Shown here: positions 20,081 to 30,570 of the stretch, in pieces
How positions within the stretch are numbered: position 1 is the stretch's first letter
How the letters are laid out: every line of letters starts with the position of its first letter
Assembly: GCF_900601905.1 (NCBI RefSeq)
Contig: NZ_UWFA01000259.1
Coordinates: 186,001 to 250,000 of the forward strand
Direction: 5' to 3'
Origin: Pseudomonas viridiflava
GTDB lineage: Bacteria; Pseudomonadota; Gammaproteobacteria; Pseudomonadales; Pseudomonadaceae
Length of the DNA stretch: 64,000 nt
Translations under genes and position numbers: made by a program
Notes under the pieces: generated by a model
What the model saw: the letters and a program-made list of their open reading frames with translations, nothing else
The model's database searches: none
What the model was told of the DNA's origin: nothing

Positions 20081-21559
20081 TTACACCGGCTGCGCGGGCT
20101 TGCGAACAACCGCTCGCAACAACTCGGTCGGCGGGGTTTCGCAGCTGATCTTGCGGCCCAGCTTTTCTTCGATTGACGGCAGCTGATACGAGTCGTCTTC
20201 ACCGGCGAAGCTGATCGAAACGCCTGCTGCGCCAGCGCGACCGGTGCGGCCGATACGGTGCACGTAGTCGTCCGGCACTTCCGGCAGGGTGAAGTTGATC
20301 ACGTGGCTGATGCCATCAATGTGAATCCCGCGACCGGCCACATCGGTTGCCACCAGTACGCGAATTTTGCCTTCGCGGAAACCTTCCAGGGTCTTGATGC
20401 GTTTGTGTTGCGGCACATCGCCAGACAGTTGCGCGGCGTTGACGCCATCGCGCACAAGGCGCTCTTCGATACGGCGCACTTCGTCCTTGCGATTGGCAAA
20501 GACCATGACCCGCTCCCAACCGTTGTCGTTGATCAGGTTGTAGAGCAGTTTGTATTTGTCGGCACCGGCCACGGCGTAGATATGCTGCTCAACGTTTTCG
20601 CTGGCGACATTCAGGGCCTCGATCTCGACGATGGCCGGATCGGTGGTCCACTGTTTGGCGAGGTTCATCACGTCTTCGGTGAAGGTGGCCGAGAACAGCA
20701 GGGTCTGACGTTCACTTTTCTGCGGCGTCTGGCGAATGATCTGGCGCACTTGCGGGATGAAGCCCATGTCGAGCATGCGGTCCGCTTCGTCCAGAACCAT
20801 CACTTCGACCATATCCAGGTGGACTTCGCCGCGCTGGTTGAAGTCCAGCAACCGGCCAGGCGTGGCGACCAGAATGTCGCAGTGCCGGGCTTCAAGCTGC
20901 TTGAGCTGCTTGTCGAAGTCCATGCCGCCCACGAACGTCATGACGTTCAGGTCGGTGTACTTGGTCAGGTCGGCGGCGTCCTTGGCGATCTGCACCACCA
21001 GCTCCCGGGTCGGGGCGATGATCAGCGCGCGGGGTTCACCCATGTAGCGTTCCTTGGGGGGCGGCGTTTGCGTCAACTGCGAAATGATCGAAATCAGAAA
21101 GGCGGCGGTTTTGCCGGTGCCGGTCTGCGCGCGACCGATGGCATCCTGGCCCTTGAGCGTGAAGCCCAGGACTTGCGCCTGAATCGGCGTGCAATAAGGA
21201 AAGCCAAGGTCCTGAATCGCGTGCATCAGTTCGGGCGCGAGGGCGAAATCGTGGAAGCGAGTCTTGCCGTCCTGAGGTTCAACGACGAAATCTTCCAGCT
21301 TCCAGGGAATGACTGGCGGCTTGGGCGCACGTTCGCGACGTGGGCGCTCGGATTTGGGCCGGACGATGCTGGTCGGCTCAAGGGCCGCAGGCTGCGCGAT
21401 CTCGTCTTGCGCGACGGCTGCCGGTGCTGCAACGGGGGCGCTGCTGGCCCGCAAGGCGCTTTCGCTGTTGCCGGCGGGAGCGGGGGAGGTGGTGACAGGG
21501 CCAGCTGCGAGCGGCTCAACCTCGCCTTTACCGAACATCTTTTTAAGTGCTTTGAGCAC
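20081..21559 (-). CDS. rhlB: ATP-dependent RNA helicase RhlB
   Basis: RhlB is a DEAD-box helicase involved in mRNA turnover. The 492-residue protein has a low-complexity Ala/Pro-rich and basic N-terminal extension (residues 1-95), then the helicase core: [13 protein letters not shown] (motif I), PTRELVVQ (Ia), [10 protein letters not shown] (motif II), FSATF (III), and [10 protein letters not shown] (VI). The C-terminus is short. The extension is typical of pseudomonad RhlB. It stands alone and is transcribed toward moaE. Confidence 0.92.
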   Translation of the reverse strand: MLKALKKMFGKGEVEPLAAGPVTTSPAPAGNSESALRASSAPVAAPAAVAQDEIAQPAALEPTSIVRPKSERPRRERAPKPPVIPWKLEDFVVEPQDGKTRFHDFALAPELMHAIQDLGFPYCTPIQAQVLGFTLKGQDAIGRAQTGTGKTAAFLISIISQLTQTPPPKERYMGEPRALIIAPTRELVVQIAKDAADLTKYTDLNVMTFVGGMDFDKQLKQLEARHCDILVATPGRLLDFNQRGEVHLDMVEVMVLDEADRMLDMGFIPQVRQIIRQTPQKSERQTLLFSATFTEDVMNLAKQWTTDPAIVEIEALNVASENVEQHIYAVAGADKYKLLYNLINDNGWERVMVFANRKDEVRRIEERLVRDGVNAAQLSGDVPQHKRIKTLEGFREGKIRVLVATDVAGRGIHIDGISHVINFTLPEVPDDYVHRIGRTGRAGAAGVSISFAGEDDSYQLPSIEEKLGRKISCETPPTELLRAVVRKPAQPV

Positions 21560-21650
21560 GGTGATCTCGTCAGTTGGTTAAGGAATGTACGCCGAGCAGT
21601 GTAAAGCAAGAATCATGCGCGGGCATCTGAATCGCTGTGGGACCTGCTTG

Positions 21651-21737
21651 TGGGACCGGCTTCAGCCGGGAAGGCGGTATCGCACAACCCATTTCTTTGA
21701 GGATACTGGCCTATTCCCGGGTAAAACCGGTCCCACA
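21651..21737. repeat. REP-like doublet between estB-type gene and rhlB
   Basis: TGTGGGACCGGCTTCAGCCGGGAA is mirrored by TTCCCGGGTAAAACCGGTCCCACA. This is a GGGACCGG subtype distinct from the GGGAGCGAG type. Confidence 0.75.
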
Positions 21738-21757
21738 CTAATCAGCATTGCAGGCGT

Positions 21758-22893
<1,136 letters not shown>

Positions 22894-23922
22894 ATGAAGA
22901 TGTTGAAATCCACCCTGGCTGTAGTAGCCGCCGCAGCAGCACTCGGCGTGAGCAGTTTTGCTCAGGCAGGCGCAACTCTGGACGCCATTCAAAAGAAAGG
23001 CTTCATCCAGTGCGGCGTCAGCGACGGCCTGCCAGGCTTCTCCGTTCCTGATGCTACCGGCAAGATCACCGGTATCGACGCCGACGTCTGCCGCGCTGTT
23101 GCTGCTGCCGTTTTCGGTGACGCGACCAAAGTGAAGTTCAGCCAGCTGAACGCCAAAGAGCGTTTCACCGCGCTGCAATCGGGCGAAATCGACATCCTGT
23201 CCCGTAACACTACCTGGACCAGCTCCCGCGATTCGGGCATGGGCCTGGTGTTTGCTGGCGTGACTTACTACGACGGCATCGGCTTCCTGGTAAACAACAA
23301 GCTGGGCGTCAAGTCCGCCAAGGAACTGGATGGCGCGACCATCTGTATCCAGGCCGGTACTACCACCGAGCTGAACGTTTCCGACTACTTCCGTTCGAAC
23401 GGTCTGAAATACACCCCGATCACTTTCGACACCTCCGACGAAAGCGCCAAGTCGCTGGAAGGCGGTCGTTGCGACGTGTTGACCTCCGACCAATCCCAGC
23501 TCTACGCACAGCGCAGCAAGCTGGCCGCGCCGAACGACTACATCGTTCTGCCGGAAGTCATCTCCAAAGAGCCTTTGGGCCCTGTCGTGCGTAAAGGCGA
23601 CGAAGAGTGGTTCTCCATCGTCAAGTGGACCCTGTTCGCAATGCTCAACGCGGAAGAAGCCAAAGTCACTTCGAAAAACGTCGAGGCTGAAGCCAAATCC
23701 ACCAAGAACCCGGACGTAGCCCGTATGTTGGGTGCTGATGGCGCTTACGGTGCCGACCTGAAACTGCCGAAAGACTGGGTAGTGCAGATCGTCAAGCAAG
23801 TCGGTAACTACGGTGAAATGTTCGAACGCAACCTGGGCGAATCGACCCCGCTGAAAATCAAGCGCGGCCAGAACGCTCTGTGGAACGCAGGCGGCATTCA
23901 GTACGCTCCACCTATTCGCTGA
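22894..23922 (+). CDS. aapJ: Amino acid ABC transporter substrate-binding protein AapJ
   Basis: AapJ is the periplasmic binding protein of the general L-amino acid permease family. The 342-residue precursor has a signal peptide (MKMLKSTLAVVAAAAALGVS to SFAQA), two Cys-containing lobes and the signature IQKKGFIQCGVSDGLPGF near the mature N-terminus. A GGAGG precedes the ATG. It heads a four-gene importer operon. Which amino acids it prefers (probably Glu/Asp and amides, by analogy) is inference. Confidence 0.92.
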   Translation: MKMLKSTLAVVAAAAALGVSSFAQAGATLDAIQKKGFIQCGVSDGLPGFSVPDATGKITGIDADVCRAVAAAVFGDATKVKFSQLNAKERFTALQSGEIDILSRNTTWTSSRDSGMGLVFAGVTYYDGIGFLVNNKLGVKSAKELDGATICIQAGTTTELNVSDYFRSNGLKYTPITFDTSDESAKSLEGGRCDVLTSDQSQLYAQRSKLAAPNDYIVLPEVISKEPLGPVVRKGDEEWFSIVKWTLFAMLNAEEAKVTSKNVEAEAKSTKNPDVARMLGADGAYGADLKLPKDWVVQIVKQVGNYGEMFERNLGESTPLKIKRGQNALWNAGGIQYAPPIR

Positions 23923-23992
23923 TTGACCCGACGCCCGGCAGCCTCACAAGGGCTGTCGGGCGTTGTTCGTTCCATTTTTCCTGGGGCACTTC

Positions 23993-25174
23993 ATGGAAAA
24001 GCAAATCGTCGCACCCAAGCAAAAGCTCTCATTGAGCGACCCAAAAGTGCGCGCGTGGTTGTTTCAGATCATCACCGTAGTTGCCGTGGTTTCAATGGGC
24101 TGGTTCATGTTCGACAACGTCCAGACCAACCTCGCACACCGGGGTATCACCTCGGGTTTTGGCTTTCTTGAGCGCAGTGCCGGTTTCGGCATTGCTCAGC
24201 ACCTGATCGATTACACCGAAGCGGACAGCTATGCCCGCGTATTTGTCATCGGCTTGCTCAACACCTTGCTGGTCTCGGTCATTGGCATCTTCCTGGCCAC
24301 GATCCTGGGCTTCATCATTGGTGTTGCGCGTTTGTCACCCAACTGGATGATCAACAAGCTGGCAACGGTGTATGTCGAAGTCTTTCGTAACATCCCGCCG
24401 TTGTTGCAGATCCTGTTCTGGTACACCGCTGTCTTCCTGACCCTGCCAGGTCCAAGACAGGCTCACGGTTACTTCGACATGTTCTTCATCAGCAGCCGCG
24501 GCCTGAACATGCCCAGCGCTTATGCTGCCGAAGGCGCCTGGCCGTTCGTGATCAGCATTGTGCTGGCCATCGTGGCCGTGGTGCTCATGACCCGTTGGGC
24601 CAACAAGCGCTTTGAGGCCACCGGCGAACCCTTCCACAAGTTCTGGTTCGGCCTGGCACTGGTGCTGGTGATTCCGGGCCTGAGCATGGTTGTTTTCGGT
24701 GCCCCTGTGCACTGGGAAATGCCGGAGCTCAAGGGCTTCAACTTTGTTGGCGGCTGGGTTCTGATCCCGGAACTGATCTCCCTGACCCTGGCCCTGACGG
24801 TGTACACCGCAGCGTTCATCGCTGAAATCGTGCGTTCGGGTATCAAGTCAGTCAGCCACGGTCAGACCGAAGCTGCCCGTTCGCTGGGCTTGCGTCCGGG
24901 GCCAACGCTGCGCAAGGTCATCATTCCGCAGGCACTGCGTGTGATCATCCCGCCACTGACCAGCCAATACCTGAACCTGGCGAAGAACTCTTCCCTGGCA
25001 GCAGCCATTGGTTATCCGGAAATGGTTTCGCTGTTTGCCGGTACGGTGCTCAACCAGACCGGTCAGGCGATTGAAGTCATTGCCATCACCATGAGCGTGT
25101 ACCTGGCGATCAGTATCAGCATTTCCCTGCTGATGAACTGGTACAACAAGCGCATTGCGCTGATCGAGCGGTGA
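23993..25174 (+). CDS. aapQ: Amino acid ABC transporter permease AapQ
   Basis: AapQ is one of two inner-membrane permeases of the importer. The 393-residue protein has about eight hydrophobic segments and the EAA loop EAARSLGLRPGPTLRKVIIPQALRVIIPP that contacts the ATPase. I chose the ATG at 23993 (MEKQIVAPKQ), which has a TGGGG upstream; the frame is open ten codons further. The long central periplasmic insertion is usual for this family. Confidence 0.93.
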   Translation: MEKQIVAPKQKLSLSDPKVRAWLFQIITVVAVVSMGWFMFDNVQTNLAHRGITSGFGFLERSAGFGIAQHLIDYTEADSYARVFVIGLLNTLLVSVIGIFLATILGFIIGVARLSPNWMINKLATVYVEVFRNIPPLLQILFWYTAVFLTLPGPRQAHGYFDMFFISSRGLNMPSAYAAEGAWPFVISIVLAIVAVVLMTRWANKRFEATGEPFHKFWFGLALVLVIPGLSMVVFGAPVHWEMPELKGFNFVGGWVLIPELISLTLALTVYTAAFIAEIVRSGIKSVSHGQTEAARSLGLRPGPTLRKVIIPQALRVIIPPLTSQYLNLAKNSSLAAAIGYPEMVSLFAGTVLNQTGQAIEVIAITMSVYLAISISISLLMNWYNKRIALIER

Positions 25175-25184
25175 GGAAACGCGC

Positions 25185-26282
25185 ATGACAACTCATATTT
25201 TCAAACCTGACATGCCGCCACCGGGCAAAGTTTTCGGCCCGGTTGCGTGGATGCGTCAGAACCTGTTTTCCAGCTGGATCAACACGCTGCTGACCCTGGT
25301 TTCACTGTATCTGGTGTACCTGGTTGTGCCGCCGATTCTCAGCTGGGCATTGCTGGACGCCAACTGGATCGGCACCACGCGCGCCGACTGCACCAAGGAA
25401 GGCGCCTGCTGGGTATTCATTCAGCAGCGTTTTGGTCAGTTCATGTATGGCTATTTCCCGACGGAGTTGCGCTGGCGGGTCGACCTGACTGCCGTGTTGG
25501 CAATCGTGGGGGCTGCGCCGCTGTTCATCTCACGGTTCCCGCGCAAGGCGGTCTGGGCGATTGGCTTTCTGGTCATTTACCCGATTGTCGCGTTCTACCT
25601 GCTGCACGGCGGCGCATTCGGCCTGACCAACGTGCCGACCAGCCAGTGGGGCGGCCTGATGCTGACCCTGGTGATTGCCACCGTCGGTATCGCCGGTGCG
25701 TTGCCACTGGGGATCCTGCTGGCGCTCGGTCGTCGTTCCAACATGCCCGCCGTGCGTGTGGTGTGTGTGACGTTCATCGAGTTCTGGCGCGGCGTGCCGC
25801 TGATCACTGTGCTGTTCATGTCCTCGGTGATGCTGCCGCTGTTCATGCCCGAAGGGATGAACTTCGACAAACTGCTGCGCGCCCTGATCGGCGTGATCCT
25901 GTTCCAGTCGGCCTACATCGCCGAAGTGGTGCGCGGTGGCATGCAGGCCATCCCTAAAGGTCAGTACGAAGCGGCCGCAGCGATGGGCCTGGGTTACTGG
26001 CGCAGCATGGGGCTGGTCATCCTGCCTCAGGCGTTGAAGATGGTTATCCCTGGCATCGTCAACACCTTCATTGCCCTGTTCAAAGACACCAGCCTGGTGA
26101 TCATCATCGGCCTGTTCGACCTGCTCAACAGCGTCAAGCAAGCCACTGCCGACCCGTCATGGCTGGGCATGGCCACCGAAGGCTACGTCTTCGCGGCCCT
26201 GGTGTTCTGGATCTTCTGTTTCGGTATGTCCCGCTATTCCATGCACTTGGAACGTAAGCTGGACACAGGCCACAAGCGTTAG
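25185..26282 (+). CDS. aapM: Amino acid ABC transporter permease AapM
   Basis: AapM is the second permease and pairs with AapQ. The 365-residue protein has membrane segments at about 25-45, 90-110, 115-135 and across the C-terminal half. Its EAA loop is QYEAAAAMGLGYWRSMGLVILPQALKMVIP, and a Cys-containing periplasmic loop lies near residue 65. It starts 10 nt after aapQ and ends 9 nt before aapP. Confidence 0.93.
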   Translation: MTTHIFKPDMPPPGKVFGPVAWMRQNLFSSWINTLLTLVSLYLVYLVVPPILSWALLDANWIGTTRADCTKEGACWVFIQQRFGQFMYGYFPTELRWRVDLTAVLAIVGAAPLFISRFPRKAVWAIGFLVIYPIVAFYLLHGGAFGLTNVPTSQWGGLMLTLVIATVGIAGALPLGILLALGRRSNMPAVRVVCVTFIEFWRGVPLITVLFMSSVMLPLFMPEGMNFDKLLRALIGVILFQSAYIAEVVRGGMQAIPKGQYEAAAAMGLGYWRSMGLVILPQALKMVIPGIVNTFIALFKDTSLVIIIGLFDLLNSVKQATADPSWLGMATEGYVFAALVFWIFCFGMSRYSMHLERKLDTGHKR

Positions 26283-26291
26283 GAGTTTGAC

Positions 26292-27056
26292 ATGAGTGAA
26301 GTTATCACCAAGCCTCTGGGCGCCGAAGGCATGATCCGGATGGAAGGCGTACACAAGTGGTACGGCCAGTTCCACGTGCTCAAGGACATCAACCTGAACG
26401 TGCGTCAGGGCGAGCGTATCGTGTTGTGCGGGCCTTCGGGCTCGGGCAAATCCACGACCATCCGCTGCCTGAACCGGCTGGAAGAGCACCAGCAAGGCCG
26501 CATCGTGGTTGACGGCACCGAGCTTACCTCGGACCTGAAACAGATCGAAACCATCCGCCGCGAAGTCGGCATGGTGTTCCAGCACTTCAACCTGTTCCCG
26601 CATCTGACCATCCTGCAGAACTGCACGCTGGCCCCGATGTGGGTGCGCAAAATGCCGAAGAAAAAGGCTGAAGAAATCGCCATGCACTACCTGGAGCGCG
26701 TACGCATTCCAGAGCAGGCGCATAAATTCCCGGGCCAGCTTTCCGGCGGTCAGCAACAGCGTGTGGCGATTGCCCGTGCCCTGTGCATGAAGCCGAAAAT
26801 CATGCTGTTCGACGAGCCGACCTCGGCACTCGACCCGGAAATGGTGAAAGAAGTGCTGGACACCATGGTCGGCCTGGCTGAAGAAGGCATGACCATGCTT
26901 TGCGTCACCCACGAAATGGGCTTCGCCCGCACCGTGGCCAACCGCGTGATCTTCATGGACAAAGGCGAAATCGTCGAGCAAGCCGCTCCAAACGACTTCT
27001 TCGATAATCCACAGAGTGACCGTACTCGTCTGTTCCTGAGCCAGATCTTGCATTGA
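26292..27056 (+). CDS. aapP: Amino acid ABC transporter ATPase AapP
   Basis: AapP is the ATP-hydrolysing subunit of the importer. The 254-residue protein has Walker [10 protein letters not shown], the Q-loop [11 protein letters not shown], the signature [15 protein letters not shown], Walker [15 protein letters not shown] and the switch His in CVTHEMGFA. It is the last gene of the operon and is followed by a clear intrinsic terminator. Confidence 0.97.
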   Translation: MSEVITKPLGAEGMIRMEGVHKWYGQFHVLKDINLNVRQGERIVLCGPSGSGKSTTIRCLNRLEEHQQGRIVVDGTELTSDLKQIETIRREVGMVFQHFNLFPHLTILQNCTLAPMWVRKMPKKKAEEIAMHYLERVRIPEQAHKFPGQLSGGQQQRVAIARALCMKPKIMLFDEPTSALDPEMVKEVLDTMVGLAEEGMTMLCVTHEMGFARTVANRVIFMDKGEIVEQAAPNDFFDNPQSDRTRLFLSQILH

Positions 27057-27074
27057 TGGGCTGAGTGGCAGCGT

Positions 27075-27104
27075 GAAAAACCCGGACCTTGTTCGGGTTT
27101 TTTT
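27075..27104 (+). terminator. Intrinsic terminator of aapJQMP
   Basis: AAAAACCCGGAC-CTT-GTTCGGGTTTTTTT forms a 7-9 bp stem followed by a T-run, 18 nt after the aapP stop. Confidence 0.9.
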
Positions 27105-27130
27105 ATGGCTTTTAAAGGGTTAATTTAAGA

Positions 27131-27691
27131 TTAAAAATAGTGTGTGAATTTCTTTTTTCGGTCTTCATGGAAGCCCATCGTCACACATATAAAAAACAAC
27201 ACAGCGGTGATGAGAAGGGGCCGCGGGTTGAGTGGTGCAAAATACAGGATCATCGTCAGAATTTTGAGTGTGTAAAAAATCGAGAAAAACAGTATTTGCA
27301 AAAACCGTCTATAGCCAGAGACCTTTTGTCTTCTCGTGGGTTTCGTATTTTGCTTGGGCACGATGTCTACAAAAAGCGTAGTGGGGTGCTTATCTCTCAT
27401 GATCCAACGGTTGAATCTTTTTGGAAGGATAAATGTGAATGCATGAGCAACGACCATGAAAGATGCCCAGGTTTTTAATGCCTCGCTGTCGCTTACGCCA
27501 AAAAAGTGCAGGTGGCCTGCGTGGATAAAGTCGCTAAGAGCGATCATAATGCATATGTTGTATAAGACAAAACCTGCTAGCTTTAGTGCGAAGAGTTTTT
27601 CAAGGTCCAATAAAAGTCTTGCCCAAAGCGCCGGTATGTAAAGAAGCAAGGTTAGCGTGATGAATACAGCGGGATGGGTGATCTCGGTCAT
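27131..27691 (-). CDS. Small polytopic membrane protein, putative T6SS immunity family (long form)
   Basis: I do not recognise a named family. The 186-residue protein has hydrophobic segments at about 10-30, 35-60, 75-95, 130-150 and 155-175. It shares with four other proteins in this island the pattern LxxPxLWAR near residue 20, YN near 43, G-x-L-x-F-x-G near 65 and, with the other long forms, FYT...F-x-PL-x-P in the C-terminal half. It is the most downstream member, with no toxin directly before it, so it looks like an orphan immunity gene. Codons are more A/T-rich than in core genes. Immunity is inferred from context only. Confidence 0.6.
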   Translation of the reverse strand: MTEITHPAVFITLTLLLYIPALWARLLLDLEKLFALKLAGFVLYNICIMIALSDFIHAGHLHFFGVSDSEALKTWASFMVVAHAFTFILPKRFNRWIMRDKHPTTLFVDIVPKQNTKPTRRQKVSGYRRFLQILFFSIFYTLKILTMILYFAPLNPRPLLITAVLFFICVTMGFHEDRKKKFTHYF

Positions 27692-27804
27692 ATAATGGGT
27701 TGCCTGTATTTTTCGAATTCTTAAACGGTTAAGCTGAATAGGGATTACGTCATTCTGACAGCCTCAAAAAATTACCGCGCCCCCCTGCGTAAACAGCCAA
27801 CACC

Positions 27805-28104
27805 TTACTTTATATGCCTTGCGGCGATAGTGCGTCGAGTGGGAAGTGCGTGTATATATAGTATAAGCATGGCAAAAGAAATCCATCCAGTGGGGTTGGG
27901 GTCTTTGTGTCCAATAAATGGTAATTGCTCATTTTGAATAAAATTCAAATGGATGAAGAAGAGCGTAGCATTGTATATTCGGACTATCAGTGCTTTGTTG
28001 TCTGAGTACTGTGCGCCCGAGCAATTAAATCTCGCCCATAGGGAAGGCAACAAAAATAAAACACTTAAAATGCAAAATATGGTGTAAAAATGCGCATCAC
28101 TCAT
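27805..28104 (-). CDS. Small membrane protein, putative T6SS immunity family (short form)
   Basis: This 99-residue protein has three hydrophobic segments and the family core: LLPSLWARFNCSGAQYS, RIYNATLF and NEQLPFIGHKDPNPTGW. It is the same length as the short form at 31239-31538. The reading frame is open to 28287, but the upstream 61 codons (KDERNALKKFADALQQSIG...) look like the remains of a toxin gene fused in frame. I therefore start at the ATG at 28104, which aligns with the other short form and has a GGGATAAG-like ribosome-binding site. Confidence 0.6.
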   Translation of the reverse strand: MSDAHFYTIFCILSVLFLLPSLWARFNCSGAQYSDNKALIVRIYNATLFFIHLNFIQNEQLPFIGHKDPNPTGWISFAMLILYIHALPTRRTIAARHIK

Positions 28105-28470
28105 TTTTCTTATCCCATTCCTGATAGAAGCCATTTGCGGTTGAGAGATCGGAAACACGATCAAAGGTAGTAGCTTTATTGTTAGTTTGAGATCCCACCT
28201 ATAACTTTTAAATTTCGGCGGCACTCCAATACTTTGCTGAAGCGCATCAGCGAACTTTTTCAAAGCGTTCCGCTCATCCTTAATCATCTCCTTAGCAGCC
28301 TTTTTCCCGCTCCCCGCATCCGTAACAGTCCCCGCGCGTAATACGCTACCACCTAGTTGAACTGAGTCCGAAACGTCCCCATCCCTTCAATACCGACCGG
28401 GCATGGTGCAGGCTTGGTTGTGAGCAGGCCAGCCGCGTGGCCGATCTTCCAATGATCGTTGCGCCTTTTG
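28105..28470 (-). pseudogene. Decayed third copy of the island's toxin gene
   Basis: From about 28470 down to 28300 the minus strand aligns visibly with the first 60-70 codons of the two intact toxins: the segments matching GAGCAGGCCAGCCGCGTGG, GTGCAGGC and CCCGCGCGTAATACGC recur in the same order. Substitutions and frame breaks destroy the reading frame. The following part to 28105 is open and encodes a lysine-rich stretch that runs in frame into the immunity-like gene. I read this as a relic cassette. Confidence 0.55.
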
Positions 28471-28529
28471 ACGCTTGATGATATGACCGCCTGCCCTATT
28501 TGAAAGTAGGTTATTCCTGTTGCAAAAAA

Positions 28530-29093
28530 TCATAAGGAGTTGCCGTGTTTTTTATGGTGGGAGAGCACTCCCCATATACCGAGAAGGACAAAAAACGGAT
28601 AGGTGATGCACACGGCTAATCGCAATTTATTGGGTTTTAGTGGTATAAACTCCGATATTAGATAGTTTAAAAAAACGGTGTAAAACCCTGCGCAACCTAA
28701 AATGAATACTGACATTCTTGCCATGTATAATAGTCTGTCCAGATTTATGTTTATAGATCTTCGGTTTCCATAAGGGGTTGGATAGAATACAAGCTTAGAT
28801 TTTGAGTAATTCTCAGGCTTCTGCAAGGTTGCCATCATGTAGCCGTAGATTAGCGCAAAAATTAATGAAAAAATATCAACGAAAGGAGCATCCTCGATAT
28901 CTGTTAAGGGGATGTTTCCTGATTTGGAGACGCTAAGATTTATGACCATAAGGGTGACGTTGTAGGAAAAAAATATGCGGTATAAGGTTATGGTGAAGTC
29001 GGGGCGTGATGACGCACGCCTTGCCCAAGCGGAAGGTAAGAATAGAAGAATGCTACAGCCAAAAAAGCTTATATATATAATCAATTCAGTCAT
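28530..29093 (-). CDS. Small polytopic membrane protein, putative cognate immunity of toxin B
   Basis: This 187-residue protein has about five hydrophobic segments and the island's family pattern: LLFLPSAWARR, FSYNVTLM, SGNIPLTDIED, then CAGFYTVFL and EFIPLKP. Its ATG lies inside the last codons of toxin B (8-nt overlap), the same arrangement as at 31531-31538, so translation is coupled. A membrane-located partner fits a toxin with a glycine-rich hydrophobic core. The role is inferred from context. Confidence 0.65.
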   Translation of the reverse strand: MTELIIYISFFGCSILLFLPSAWARRASSRPDFTITLYRIFFSYNVTLMVINLSVSKSGNIPLTDIEDAPFVDIFSLIFALIYGYMMATLQKPENYSKSKLVFYPTPYGNRRSININLDRLLYMARMSVFILGCAGFYTVFLNYLISEFIPLKPNKLRLAVCITYPFFVLLGIWGVLSHHKKHGNSL

Positions 29094-29805
29094 TATTCTG
29101 TCTCAATTCATCATGTATGCTTTTCGTTGTGAAAGCACCACTCGCAGCGTCAAATCCAAGAATCCATTTTGATGTTGATTTGTAGGCTCTTTGGTAGTCA
29201 GTATTTATATATCTAAACAGTCGCCAAGATCCTGGTTTTAATGTTTTTCTGAAGGCGCCAAATAATGATGTGGTAATGTCTACACCGCTGTAAGCAATGT
29301 TGCCTGTCGTTTTGTCGTGACCTGTTCGTTCAGATAATTTTTGATATACCGTCCTCGTTGCGCCTACGGTGTCAGAGCGGCCTTGCAACAAGTTAACGGT
29401 ATTTTCGTGAATATTATTCATTCCATGCGCCATCATGAATGCACCGCCGACACACGCTAACCCCAATGATCCTGAGCAGATTGCGACACCACCTGCAAAC
29501 TGAAATCCTCCAGCAACAAGGCTGACAGATTGAGAGAGCACCGTTATCTGATGACTTGTTAATAAAGAGTGCTCTTCTTTTAACGCTTTCAAACCCTCCC
29601 AGACGCTCTTCCTCCCACTCTCCACATCCGTCACAATCCCCCGCGCGTAATAAGCCACTTCCCGATTGAACTGGATCCGCAACATCCCATCCCTGATATG
29701 GCGAGCACTCACGGTGCAGGCCTGGCTGGTGAGCAGGCCAGCCGCGTGGCTGACCTCCCAATAGTCATTGCTGCTGACGTGCGGTTTTTTATTGGCGGGT
29801 GTCAT
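29086..29805 (-). CDS. Putative T6SS effector B, DUF4225-like
   Basis: This 239-residue protein differs from effector A (31531-32250) at only three of the first 67 residues (N14D, A59T, K65R), then diverges strongly while keeping length. A glycine-rich hydrophobic stretch spans about 93-127 (LVAGGFQFAGGVAIC...), followed by GMNNIHEN and GRSDTVG. From memory this resembles the DUF4225 domain found in Pseudomonas T6SS-linked proteins; I could not check. The ATG at 29805 overlaps the stop of a 12-codon hcp remnant (ATGA) and the gene overlaps the next by 8 nt. Probably an antibacterial membrane-active toxin. Confidence 0.65.
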   Translation of the reverse strand: MTPANKKPHVSSNDYWEVSHAAGLLTSQACTVSARHIRDGMLRIQFNREVAYYARGIVTDVESGRKSVWEGLKALKEEHSLLTSHQITVLSQSVSLVAGGFQFAGGVAICSGSLGLACVGGAFMMAHGMNNIHENTVNLLQGRSDTVGATRTVYQKLSERTGHDKTTGNIAYSGVDITTSLFGAFRKTLKPGSWRLFRYINTDYQRAYKSTSKWILGFDAASGAFTTKSIHDELRQNND

Positions 29806-29840
29806 TGCGCGCCTTCCCAAGTGTAACCGTGACTGGCCAT
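29802..29840 (-). pseudogene. hcp remnant acting as a 12-codon leader of effector B
   Basis: The minus strand reads ATG-GCC-AGT-CAC-GGT-TAC, identical in protein to the first six residues of the intact hcp (MASHGY), then TWEGAQ and TGA. Compared with the copy at 32234-32731, 446 bp of hcp are missing. The TGA overlaps the effector ATG, and the AGGA ribosome-binding site of hcp is retained. Confidence 0.75.
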
Positions 29841-30004
29841 CGACTGATCATCCTGAAAAAAATGATCGGTCATTTTATTGGGATGCGGTCTGCGGTTATG
29901 TAGGGCGTTTCCGAAGGTGTTGAGGGAAGGTGCGCGATTGGCGGGGGGCTGAAGCCAGCCAGGACCTGTGGGAGCAATCGGAGGTTACGACGGTCGCGAA
30001 GGCG
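29822..30004. repeat. Direct repeat, copy 2 (hcp promoter segment)
   Basis: This stretch is nearly identical to 32713-32895 (constant offset 2891). It covers the hcp start, an AAAATGA-CCGA-TCATTTT hairpin and about 120 bp of upstream DNA. Identity ends abruptly at GGCG, where the flanks diverge. Confidence 0.9.
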
Positions 30005-30073
30005 GTGGATCAGACAGCTCGCTTTCGTCGCCGTCGTAACCTGCGACAACACCTACACAACTGCGTTGTGCTT

Positions 30074-30271
30074 TCAGGCCTCCAGCTTATACAGCGATTT
30101 TTCCACCACGCCGCGTGCCATTTCAATCAAATGCACCACTGGAAATGCCAGGTCGCGTTTGTTGCCGCTAAACGTTGGGTGGCGGCTGTGCAACAGGTTA
30201 GCAGACCGGCCAATAGGAAAATCCGGTGCACCCGAAAGTGCCCTGCGCACAGCCACCATAGAGGTAAACAT
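30074..30271 (-). pseudogene. Possible 3' fragment of a small DUF3077-type gene
   Basis: A 65-codon frame ends FPVVHLIEMARGVVEKSLYKLEA, which recalls the C-terminus of small Pseudomonas DUF3077 proteins (xxVHLxEMAKxLV). The N-terminal half does not fit, suggesting truncation or a frameshift. The similarity is from memory and weak. Confidence 0.3.
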
Positions 30272-30475
30272 GTATGCGCCTATTGTTCCGGGCGACTAAA
30301 CCCGATCGCTGATCTGCCGCGACCGACTCAGACTAGTGATCTGGATTTACAGGCGCAAGTGAGGGACAAGTTTCTCGGAAATCTCTGTCAAGGTGAAGGG
30401 ATGTCGTCTGGCGAATGTGTTGCGGGAAGTGCGATCTGTGGTGGGAAATTCCATGTTGACCTTTAAGGCATATCT

Positions 30476-30570
30476 CTCGAGGGGCCGGCTTTAGCCGCGA
30501 GGGGCGGGGGCAGTCACGCACATTCGTCGCCAGTGGAGTTGCTTTTCGCGACTAAAGTTGCTCCTACGAG
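30476..30570. repeat. Degenerate REP-like palindrome
   Basis: TCGAGGGGCCGGCTTTAGCCGCGAGG is roughly mirrored by TTTTCGCGACTAAAGTTGCTCCTACGA. Confidence 0.6.
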
